Positions 1-7,600 of a stretch of 7,800 nucleotides of DNA are shown one piece after another. A model generated the notes under the pieces. That model was not told where the DNA came from and searched no databases. It worked only from the letters and a program-made list of their open reading frames with translations. Position 1 is the stretch's first letter; each line of letters begins with the position of its first letter. A program made the position numbers and the translations under genes. This DNA comes from Bacteroidota bacterium. Its GTDB lineage: Bacteria; Bacteroidota; Bacteroidia; NS11-12g; UBA955. Location of the stretch: positions 1-7,800 of the forward strand of contig RGEC01000103.1 of assembly GCA_009918425.1 (NCBI GenBank), written 5' to 3'.

Positions 1-18
1 ACAATAGAACCGCTGTAA
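1..18 (+). CDS. possible 3' end of an upstream gene
   Basis: Read in frame from base 1, these bases encode T-I-E-P-L followed by TAA at 16-18. The stop directly abuts the ATG of the transporter gene at 19. There is no room for a promoter or a recognisable ribosome binding site in front of that ATG, so an upstream cotranscribed gene with translational coupling is a reasonable inference. Five residues cannot identify the product, and a chance stop codon in a short leader would look the same. In other genomes TIGR03364 oxidoreductases often sit beside a phosphonatase-like HAD hydrolase (TIGR03351), so that is a candidate, but nothing in these bases proves it. Confidence 0.3.
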   Translation, partial: TIEPL

Positions 19-1263
19 ATGCATAAAAATAAATTATTAAACTCAATTTATATAGGATTTATCTGTTTTGCAGTATACACGTGCATGTATGCCATCAGAA
101 AACCTTTTACGGGATTTATTTTTCATGAGCAACTGGGCGGAATTAACATAAAAAACTGGCTGGTTCTTTCTCAGCTTGCCGGCTACTTGATGAGCAAATT
201 TTTCGGCATTTCTTTTATTGGAAACCTGAATAAAGAAAAACGTGTAACTTATTTGCATCTCTGCCTTATTACGGCTTCATTGCCCTTGTTTTTTTTAAAC
301 ATTACCCCCCACTACATTTGGCCACTATTATTTTTTATTAACGGTTTTCCATTGGGCCTGGTCTGGGGCATTGTTTTTAGTTATGCTGAAGGTCGAAACT
401 TTACCGAATTAATTGGTTCTATTTTGGCTTGTACATTCATTTTTTCTTCTGGTTTTGTTAAATTTCTGGCAATAAATATTCAAACCCATTTGCATTTAAA
501 TATTCAACTAACACTGGGCTTAATAGCATTGGGTGCAAATATTACAGCCTTCTTATTGTCATATTTCCTAAAAACAATGCCACCACCGGATGCAGAAGAT
601 GAATTGAGAAACACCAAGCGAAAAAGCCTTTCAAAAGAAGAAAGAAAAGCTGCATTCCTGGCCAACGCATCTATTGTTGTACCTGCCATTATTATGTACA
701 GTATTTTTACCATTTTAAGAGATATCAGGGATAATTTTACGGCAGAAATTTTGCAAGGAGACCATATCTATTCAGCAAATAGCATTGCCTCAATTGAAAC
801 AATACTATCATTATTCCTCATTTTAAGTATTCCTTTTCTCACTGTAATAAAAAATCATTATAAGGCTATTTTAACAATTTTTATGGTATGTTTTATAGGC
901 TCAGTGTTAAATATTACGTGCACATTGCTGTATCATTCACAGTTATGTTCAGGAGTTACTTTCTTCCTTTTCAGCGGGCTTGGATTATATTGTGGTTACA
1001 TACTGATAAACATCAGCCTCATGGACAGAATAATTGGGTTTACCAAAACACAGGCAAATGCAGGTTTTCTAATGTATACCGCCGATGCTGCCGGATATAT
1101 TGCATCTTTTTGCATAATGTTGTTTTTGATATTTGGCAAATTTAGCCATATAAACTGGCATGAGATCTTCACTAAATTGCTGCTGCTTGCAGGTTTCCTT
1201 ACCGCATGCATCAGCGCGTACAGTATGATTAGAATCTATAAAATAAATAAAAGTATTGAATGA
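19..1263 (+). CDS. DUF5690-family MFS transporter, GlpT/UhpT-like, probable phosphonate or organophosphate permease
   Basis: This 414-residue protein is very hydrophobic, with about 10-12 predicted membrane segments. They are split by a charged central loop (about residues 187-215, PPPDAEDELR onward), the usual two-half layout of major facilitator transporters. The N-terminal motif YTCMYAIRKPF (20-30) is characteristic of DUF5690 proteins as I know them. It also resembles the TM1 motif of GlpT (YYLVRKNF), where the arginine contacts phosphate; the equivalent here is Arg27. After the central loop, FTILRDIRDNF places Arg234 where GlpT has its second phosphate-binding arginine in TM7. GYLMSKFFG and QANAGFLMYTADAAGY also resemble GlpT segments. 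The substrate is inferred: a phosphonate or phosphate ester, perhaps exchanged for phosphate across the inner membrane. The stop overlaps the next gene's start (ATGA), indicating coupled translation with the oxidoreductase. Membrane transporter is near certain; family assignment is strong; substrate is tentative. Confidence 0.85.
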   Translation: MHKNKLLNSIYIGFICFAVYTCMYAIRKPFTGFIFHEQLGGINIKNWLVLSQLAGYLMSKFFGISFIGNLNKEKRVTYLHLCLITASLPLFFLNITPHYIWPLLFFINGFPLGLVWGIVFSYAEGRNFTELIGSILACTFIFSSGFVKFLAINIQTHLHLNIQLTLGLIALGANITAFLLSYFLKTMPPPDAEDELRNTKRKSLSKEERKAAFLANASIVVPAIIMYSIFTILRDIRDNFTAEILQGDHIYSANSIASIETILSLFLILSIPFLTVIKNHYKAILTIFMVCFIGSVLNITCTLLYHSQLCSGVTFFLFSGLGLYCGYILINISLMDRIIGFTKTQANAGFLMYTADAAGYIASFCIMLFLIFGKFSHINWHEIFTKLLLLAGFLTACISAYSMIRIYKINKSIE

Positions 1264-2375
1264 CAAAAAAAGCAAATATTATAGGTGCGGGTATTTTAGG
1301 TTTAGCCTATGCCAAGGCACTGGCAGAAAAAGGTTATGAAGTAACTGTTTTTGAGCGTTCACAACAGGCTCAAGGTTCTTCCATACGGAATTTCGGGATG
1401 ATCTGGCCTATTGGTCAAAACAGCAGCGGATATTTACAAAGAGCCATGCGAACGCGTGAAATCTGGCTTGAAATCTGCCATAAAGCCAATATTTGGTTTA
1501 GCAACAATGGTTCCATTCAGATTTTACAAAACGAATTAGAAATAGAATTGGCTGAACAATTTTATCAGTCCGAAAATAAAAACAGGGATGGTTTGTCATT
1601 ATTTAACAGGCAACAATTGATGGAAAAAATACCCCATGCCAGCCCTAATGCTGTTGGTGCTATATTCAGCAATACTGAAATGGTTGTGGAATCCAGAGAA
1701 GCGATTCGCCAAATACCTGTATATCTCAGCGCAAATTACACGATAAATTTTCATTTCAATACCGCAATCACGACTTGCTCGCCAGGCAAGGTTGCGACAC
1801 ATACAGGAGCTATATTTGAAGCCGATATATGTATACTGGCCAGCGGCTATGAAACCCAACTGCTGTATGCAGATATATTCAATGCAGCGCCTATTACTAT
1901 TTCTTCATTGAATATGTTCAGAACCACGCCCATCTCTTCAAATATCCCTTCTATATGCGGCGGCCTCAGTTTTCTGCATTATCCCGCTTATAAGGTTTGC
2001 GAATCACTCCCAGACTATAATGATCTTTGCTTGCAGCAGTACCCTGCTTTGATCGAAAATGGCATTCATCTTTTAATTTCACAAAATCACACCGGTCAGT
2101 TAACCATTGGCGATTCTCACCACTATGGCAATTATCACGAACCTTTCAGAGAAGATAACATAGATGACCTAATTATGGACTATATGTTTGAACTCATTAA
2201 GCCGGAAACCTTCAAGATTAGTCAAAGATGGACGGGGCAATACCTTAAAATGACCAATGGAAAAGGCGAATGGTTTGCTGAAATTGAAGATGGTGTATTT
2301 TTGGCAAACGGACCGGGTGGAGCAGGAATGACACTTGGCTGGGGCATGGCCGAAGAGACAATCGCTAATTTATAA
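1260..2375 (+). CDS. FAD-dependent oxidoreductase, TIGR03364 type, phosphonate-associated (DAO superfamily)
   Basis: This 371-residue protein is full length for DAO-family (glycine oxidase-like) flavoproteins. The N-terminal Rossmann motif GAGILG (9-14) with Glu32 at the end of the second strand binds the ADP part of FAD. The segment AQGSSIRNFGMIWPIGQ (37-53) is the hallmark I associate with TIGR03364. The C-terminal GPGGAGMTLGWGMAEE (351-366) is the second FAD-contacting region. No signal peptide is seen, so it should be cytoplasmic. Members of this group are known from phosphonate gene clusters and are proposed to oxidatively deaminate aminophosphonates related to 2-aminoethylphosphonate; related enzymes have been reported to act on N-methylated aminoethylphosphonate. 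The exact substrate here cannot be read from the sequence. Its ATG lies inside the transporter stop (ATGA at 1260-1263), so both proteins are probably made together. Its stop is 5 bases from the stop of the convergent HD gene. Confidence 0.92.
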   Translation: MTKKANIIGAGILGLAYAKALAEKGYEVTVFERSQQAQGSSIRNFGMIWPIGQNSSGYLQRAMRTREIWLEICHKANIWFSNNGSIQILQNELEIELAEQFYQSENKNRDGLSLFNRQQLMEKIPHASPNAVGAIFSNTEMVVESREAIRQIPVYLSANYTINFHFNTAITTCSPGKVATHTGAIFEADICILASGYETQLLYADIFNAAPITISSLNMFRTTPISSNIPSICGGLSFLHYPAYKVCESLPDYNDLCLQQYPALIENGIHLLISQNHTGQLTIGDSHHYGNYHEPFREDNIDDLIMDYMFELIKPETFKISQRWTGQYLKMTNGKGEWFAEIEDGVFLANGPGGAGMTLGWGMAEETIANL

Positions 2376-2380
2376 TTTAT

Positions 2381-2941
2381 TCAATTATTGGAAGATTCCT
2401 GCAAAGCACTGGCAATATCTTCCCACACATCAGGCCTGATTTCTGATTCCATCAAATCAAGCTTGCCCGCATCATCCCACCTTCTCAGCTGAATACATTC
2501 GCTGAAATACGCTTTTTGCTCGCACTGCAAAAGCTCTGATTCATCCATTAAACCACCTTGTTTCATTAAACTCGTGATGCTCGCATCAGACAAAAGCTTA
2601 GCATATTCCGGTTCGCATGTTACCAGGTATCTTTTTGCCCAAACATGTGACGATACAAGCGTAGCTATTTTATCATTAAAACCCCATTTTTTTAGTAAAT
2701 TCTCTCCTATAATTTCATGCTTTAAATCTGTTTCGAGGTCTTCCTTATCAGAATGATACAAATGACCAACATCGTGCAGAAATGCCGCAACCCTCAAATC
2801 CAGCGAAGAATTGCTCTGTTTGGCGAGCAGCCAGCATTGCATGGCATGCTCTGTTTGTGTTACATCCTCACCATAATGAAGTGAGCCTTTCTCAACATAA
2901 AGTTGCTTTATCAATTGAACTATTTCAGTATTATTATTCAT
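2381..2941 (-). CDS. phnZ: PhnZ-type HD-domain diiron oxygenase (TIGR03276-like), phosphonate C-P bond cleavage
   Basis: This 186-residue protein has the length and motif order of phosphonate-associated HD proteins. PhnZ uses a mixed-valence diiron centre and O2 to split 1-hydroxy-2-aminoethylphosphonate into glycine and phosphate; the relative TmpB does the same for the trimethylated substrate. Visible counterparts of the PhnZ site are His32, His56-Asp57, His75, His99 and Asp157 as metal ligands. His60, Lys103 (in HVWAKRYL) and Arg154 (in LRRWDD) match substrate contacts. Tyr23 and Glu25 (in HYGEDVTQ) correspond to the Tyr/Glu gate pair that marks the oxygenase rather than an ordinary HD phosphohydrolase; PhnZ has one more residue between them, as I recall. 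The protein has no signal peptide and should be cytoplasmic. It lies downstream of SusD but behind a terminator and has its own promoter-like sequence. The leader is A-rich with no Shine-Dalgarno sequence. The precise substrate (aminated, methylated or other 1-hydroxyphosphonate) is unknown. Confidence 0.9.
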   Translation of the reverse strand: MNNNTEIVQLIKQLYVEKGSLHYGEDVTQTEHAMQCWLLAKQSNSSLDLRVAAFLHDVGHLYHSDKEDLETDLKHEIIGENLLKKWGFNDKIATLVSSHVWAKRYLVTCEPEYAKLLSDASITSLMKQGGLMDESELLQCEQKAYFSECIQLRRWDDAGKLDLMESEIRPDVWEDIASALQESSNN

Positions 2942-2969
2942 TTTTTGATTATTTTATTTTTATAAGTTC

Positions 2970-2977
2970 CAAATTTA
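2970..2977 (-). promoter_or_regulatory. candidate Bacteroidota -7 promoter box for the PhnZ-type gene
   Basis: On the minus strand these bases read TAAATTTG, an exact match to the Bacteroidota -7 consensus TAnnTTTG. The box ends 28 bases before the ATG at 2941, which would give a short, A-rich untranslated leader of roughly 20 bases. A clear -33 TTG/TTTG element is missing: the expected place holds only CAGTTTCC. The region is AT-rich, so a chance match is possible. The terminator just upstream (3021-3055) makes a separate promoter for this gene likely. Confidence 0.5.
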
Positions 2978-2979
2978 AA

Positions 2980-2991
2980 CCTATTAATAGG
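2980..2991. promoter_or_regulatory. perfect 12-base palindrome CCTATTAATAGG, possible operator
   Basis: CCTATTAATAGG is its own reverse complement over all 12 bases. On the minus strand it ends two bases upstream of the TAAATTTG box, inside the spacer between -7 and -33, a common place for a dimeric repressor to block transcription. I do not recognise the motif as belonging to a known regulator, no regulator gene lies in the window, and no second copy was noticed in front of the other genes. Operator function is inferred only from symmetry and position. Confidence 0.4.
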
Positions 2992-3020
2992 AAACTGTGT
3001 TTTTATTTAACCATATTATT

Positions 3021-3055
3021 AAAAAAAATGGGAGGCTGTTAACCCCCCACTTTTT
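3021..3055 (-). terminator. rho-independent terminator after the SusD-like gene
   Basis: Read on the minus strand, an A5 run (3055-3051), G, T, G6, a 7-base loop (3042-3036), CC-T-CCC-A and T8 (3028-3021) form a 13-base stem followed by a U tract. Two positions (3050/3028 and 3045/3033) are G-U wobbles in minus-strand RNA but A-C mismatches in plus-strand RNA, so the hairpin suits minus-strand transcripts specifically. It lies about 30 bases after the SusD stop and should end the susC-susD message before the PhnZ-type gene. Confidence 0.8.
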
Positions 3056-3084
3056 CCAAAAAAACCAATTATACTATTATATAA

Positions 3085-4668
3085 TTATTTTAAAATCCAC
3101 ATTTCCGCATTGATATCATCAGAACCACCAAACTGTCTGGCTGTAGCAGCCTGCCAGTTGGCATTGTTATTGGTTCTCTCGCTGGTGGGATACTGATATC
3201 TTTTTGGAATCAAACCGCTATTTCCAGTTCCCGGACCATTGGAACTGAAATTTGGGAAACCTGTTCTGCGGAAATTGTAATAGCCTTCCATCCCGCTATT
3301 TTGAAAGAATGAAAGATATTTTTGAGAAATAATTTGTTTAAGACCGTTAGTGCCACCAGCGTATTTAACCAAAGGTTGATTAAAATAAGCAGTTTGGTCA
3401 AAATTATACGTGTTAGAAATGTAGTCGGCAGTGTTGGTTGGAGTGCCGCCATTTTTGAAAGAATAGAAGTTAACGGAGCCATTGGAAATTCCATAAAAAC
3501 CAAAGCTTGCATTAACCCCTTTTTCGTACCAGGTTGCCGCATCTTCAGACACCCATCCACGGTTGGCCGCTTCAGCAATGTTGAAACACATTTCAGAGTA
3601 TCCAACCTGAATGCAAGGCTCTGCGTTGAATGTACGGTACCAGCGATATCTGCTATACAGAGAATATTCACCGTTCAGGAATACGCCTCCGTTTACAGTT
3701 TGCATTTTGGTAGACATATCAGCCAAATCCTGGTTTGCATCAGCACCTACATAAGCATCGAAATCCGTGTAAGTCAAGCCTGCCTTCAATTTAGAACCTG
3801 CCGCTTCTGCAATCAGGAATACGCGAGGATCTTTGTAGGCAGAAAGCAATGACAAATTGGTCGACGACATATTGTAGCGAAGGGCGTCAAAACCATAATT
3901 GTCAGGGCTAACAGGATATTTATTCAATGTAGTGTTATAAACAAACTGGAAATTGTCGGCATTAGAAGTAAAAACAGGATATTTTGCTGGATTAGAGATA
4001 ATGGCCTTGAATTTGTTTTTGATATCCAAATCCGCATCAGCATCTTTTTTACTCAATGCAATTAATACCCGCAGTGCAAATGTGTTGTTTAGTTTCTGCC
4101 AAGAAGTAAGATTATTGCCATAGTAAATATCTCCAGAAAAAGAGCTATTACCGCTGGTGATCAAGGAAGTCATGTCAGTATTAGCTTCTTCCAGCCATTT
4201 CAAGATTTGAATAAATACCTCTTTTTGCGTGTCGTATTTGGGCAAATAATTGGTTTTATTCAATGCTTCATTCATGGGAACATCTCCGGAAAGCATGGTC
4301 ATTTGATAGTAGAGATATGCGCGGAAAAATTTACCCATTGCAGAATATGGATTCACCTCAGGATTTCCGATACGGGTGGCCTCTTCCTCCATCTTAATGA
4401 CATTTTTCAAAGTTGTATATGACCAGGGAGCACCACCCCAGTTATATTCATTGTTACCATAGTAGTTATAGTTACAAAGGTTGTATTGACAAATCCTTGC
4501 TTCTGTGCCCCAGGGTCTTTGATTTATGTTGAAGCAAATGCCGTTCAATACCAAATCAGGAGTTACCTGGGTAGGACGATTGGGATCGCTGTCCAAACCA
4601 TCTATTTTACAACCTGTCATTGCAGCCAGCATACCTGTAATGGTAAGGGCAAAAATTATTTTTTTCAT
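3085..4668 (-). CDS. SusD/RagB-family nutrient-binding outer-membrane lipoprotein (SusD-like_2 type)
   Basis: This 527-residue protein begins with a lipoprotein signal (MKKIIFALTITGMLAAMTGC), with Cys20 as the expected lipidation site. The box residue at -3 is Met rather than the usual Leu/Ile/Val. The acidic stretch after the cysteine (D23, D26, D28) suits surface export in Bacteroidota. LDSDPNRPTQVTP (25-37) is the typical N-terminal motif of SusD-like_2 proteins. RGWVSEDAATWYEKG (near residue 370) and the C-terminal RYQYPTSERTNNN segment also fit that family. It should act as the lid of the SusC-like barrel encoded just upstream, closing over the ligand at the cell surface. The gap to the SusC stop is 20 bases, so the two form one operon. 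Family ligands are usually glycans or peptides. The neighbouring phosphonate genes suggest a phosphonate-bearing ligand, but no residue here shows that directly. Confidence 0.93.
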   Translation of the reverse strand: MKKIIFALTITGMLAAMTGCKIDGLDSDPNRPTQVTPDLVLNGICFNINQRPWGTEARICQYNLCNYNYYGNNEYNWGGAPWSYTTLKNVIKMEEEATRIGNPEVNPYSAMGKFFRAYLYYQMTMLSGDVPMNEALNKTNYLPKYDTQKEVFIQILKWLEEANTDMTSLITSGNSSFSGDIYYGNNLTSWQKLNNTFALRVLIALSKKDADADLDIKNKFKAIISNPAKYPVFTSNADNFQFVYNTTLNKYPVSPDNYGFDALRYNMSSTNLSLLSAYKDPRVFLIAEAAGSKLKAGLTYTDFDAYVGADANQDLADMSTKMQTVNGGVFLNGEYSLYSRYRWYRTFNAEPCIQVGYSEMCFNIAEAANRGWVSEDAATWYEKGVNASFGFYGISNGSVNFYSFKNGGTPTNTADYISNTYNFDQTAYFNQPLVKYAGGTNGLKQIISQKYLSFFQNSGMEGYYNFRRTGFPNFSSNGPGTGNSGLIPKRYQYPTSERTNNNANWQAATARQFGGSDDINAEMWILK

Positions 4669-4688
4669 GATGTTTATTATCTTAATTA

Positions 4689-7600
4689 TTAGAAGGTAAA
4701 ATTAATGTTGATACCATACCTTCTCATGGTAGGTGTCTGGAGGGCAGAGTAACCGGTCATTCCTGGGAACTGATCCAAATCCAGGTCTTTCAGGCCTTTC
4801 GCGAAGAAAAGTGCATTTCTTGCAACGAATGAAACCGAAGCACCTTTGAAGGTTTTACCCAGCATTTTTGCAGGCATATTGTATGTAAGTATAATCTCTC
4901 TCAACTTCATAAAATCCTTCTTCACGATGTTTGCTTCAAACTGGCCATAGTAACGGCTTATGTAATCCTGCAAGTAGGTTTTTGTAGCATTGTCTATGAA
5001 GGTCAGTTCACCGTAGTTAATAATTTCACCTGTTTCAGGATCAAACTTTACGGTACCTGATGCAACCTGCACACCTTCACCCAACCAGGTTTTCTCACCC
5101 TTTGTATCTGCTTCGCGGGCACTTGCCATTGAATTTCCGTTGGCATCTGTAATGTTGTCTTGTACAGTTTCAATGTGTCTTCCACCACGGAATGTCTGAC
5201 GCTGAATCTGGTTTACAATCAAACCACCAATTCTTCCGTCCAGCTGAATTCCCAATGACCAGTTTTTGTAGTTAATCTTGTTGTAGAATCCGATTACCAA
5301 ATCAGGCAAGGTGTAGCCCTGGAATTGACCTTTAGGAAGTACAATAGGACGGCCGCCTGCATCATTAATGAGCTTGCCATCTGGTGTGCGGGCAAAGCCT
5401 CCTGTGTATAGTGCATCAATACGGTCACCAACTTTCAGAAAACGGTTAGCTGAGTTATCGCTTACGAAATAGTTAGATGCTATTTTGTCAACACCATTGT
5501 ATATGCCGGTCAGGTATTCTCTGTAGCGTGAAAGGTTCAACATACCGTCCCATGAGATGCCATTGGCCTTTCTAGCCTTGATAAAATCGCCTTTGAAGCT
5601 CACTTCCCAGCCTTTACGCTGTGTTTCAATACCGTTTACAATCTGATTGGTGTAGCCGGTAGCTTCGGAAATGGTTCTTTGGAAAATGCCAGGACCATCG
5701 TTATAAACATAATAAGTAGCCTCAACACTCAATCTGTTTTTGAACATTCTTAATTCAGTTCCAAATTCAATATCAGTTCTGTTAAAAGGCTGTAAACTTG
5801 AATTGGGTAGTACGTTGGTAAAGTTGGCAGAAGGACGGCCATTGTATAATAGAGGGGTGTTATAAATACCGCTGTTTATGTAAGCAGGGCCATCATAAGG
5901 GCTGTTGTAGTTAGAACCATATGATAGTGAATTACCAGCCTGTGAAATGGTAGGCGCGGTCAAACCACCTTTAACTTGCGCGAAGGATGCCCTTAATTTC
6001 CAAAAATTCAACGTTTTGGACTTGATATTCTTAAACAAATCTGTGGGTAGAAACGACAGTGATGCAGAGGGGTATAAAAATGAATTGTTTCCGGAAGGGA
6101 GCGTGGAAAGTTGATCCATTCTCACTCCCAAGTTTACAAACAACGATTTTGATCCAACATCAGCCAAGGCGTAAAGAGAATTAACCGCCATTCTTGAATT
6201 AAAATTGAACACCCTAACAGGATTTGAGCTATTTGCGAAGTTGTAAACTTCAGGCACATTCAAATAATCCGTGGTAGCCCAAGAGCTGTTGTATGTAAAG
6301 TCTCTGCGGTTGCCACCCAATGAAGCGTGTACGTCAAGACGGGATACTTTTTTATTGTAATTGAACAAAAATTCGTTGTTCATTTCAAACAATGCTCTTC
6401 TGTCTTCACGGTAATCGCCGCGATTTTCTTCCCTACCATAGGGGTGGGCACTGAACGGCATCTTTTCAGTTCTCAAAATATCATAAGTAGTAGCAGAAGA
6501 ACGAACCAATAAATTGAGGTCATCGTTAATATCCCATTCAAGTGAAGTGTAACCATACAAATCATTTTTATAATGCCCGCGTAGCCATTTATAAGCTACC
6601 AGCCAAGGATTTTGATATCGCTTATATTCCGAGTGGATTGACTGAACACCCTCCTTTCCGGGTTGCCAAATTCCACGAATATCATCAGCATTTACGTCCC
6701 AATCAGCTCCTTGCCATATGATAATGTTGTAAATAAGAGAATTAGGACCATAAACCACATCATTTATATTTTCAGTTGACTGCCTGTTGTAATTAATTGA
6801 AGCATTAAATTTAAAACGATTGTTTAAACGTGTAGATCCAGTGATATTAAAAGTGTTGCTGTTTAATCCGGTATTGGGAACGATACCGCGTTGATTTAGA
6901 TTGCTAAATGAAAATCGTATATCTGATTTATCTGAAGAAGATGAAATGCTAAAGTTATTGGTATTCAAAAGACCAGGCTGCAAGAACCTCTGCAGGTTAT
7001 TCTTACCGCGGGCAATAAACGGAGTAGGTATTTTTTTTCCTGTTGCAGGATCAACAGGGCTATCGTACTGTGCGATTAACTGACCATTGAGCTTAGGGCC
7101 CCAAACGTCGTAGTCACCGTCATTGTTTCCACCACCCAAACCATCAACGAAACCATACTGACCATGGTCGCCGGGTCCATATTCATCCTGAACTTTTGGA
7201 ATAGTAAGAAATCCGTTTTCCGTGATGGTAGAAGTATTCACTTCAACTGTAACACCAGATTTGGAACCCCTCTTGGTTGTTATAACGATTGCACCGTTCT
7301 GTCCGCGATAACCATACAGAGCAGCTGCCGCAGGACCCATCAGAACAGACACTTTTTCAATGTCATCAGGCGACAAATTGTATGCATCTGAGTTAATTGG
7401 AATACCATCAACTACGTATAGTACATTTTGACCTCTTCTGATATCGCTTCCCCTTAAAACAACTTGAGAATTTCCAAGTAACTCGGAGTTTTGACCTATT
7501 GTCAAACCCGCTACTTTGCCAATCATATTGTCCAGCACATTTGTTTCTCTAGCCTTTACCAGCGATGTGCCTTGGATTTCCGATACTGCAAAACCAAGTT

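Noticed and set aside
1599..1859. 86-codon open frame on the minus strand
   Set aside because: It is antisense within the FAD oxidoreductase, has no start context and shows no domain.
2782..3042. 86-codon open frame on the plus strand crossing the HD gene start and the intergenic region
   Set aside because: Most of it is antisense to the HD gene and it runs into the promoter and terminator region; the translation looks random.
3060..3084. short AT-rich inverted repeats such as ATTATATAATTAT
   Set aside because: Symmetry of this kind is expected by chance in such AT-rich sequence, and there is no GC stem or spacing suggesting a function.
3210..3671. 153-codon open frame on the minus strand in another frame
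   Set aside because: It overlaps the SusD-like gene on the same strand in a different frame. The SusD frame continues with conserved motifs through to its C-terminus, so there is no sign of a frameshift.
3322..3852. 176-codon open frame on the plus strand
   Set aside because: It lies wholly antisense to the SusD-like gene, whose protein shows clear family motifs across the same bases. The plus-strand translation has no recognisable domain.
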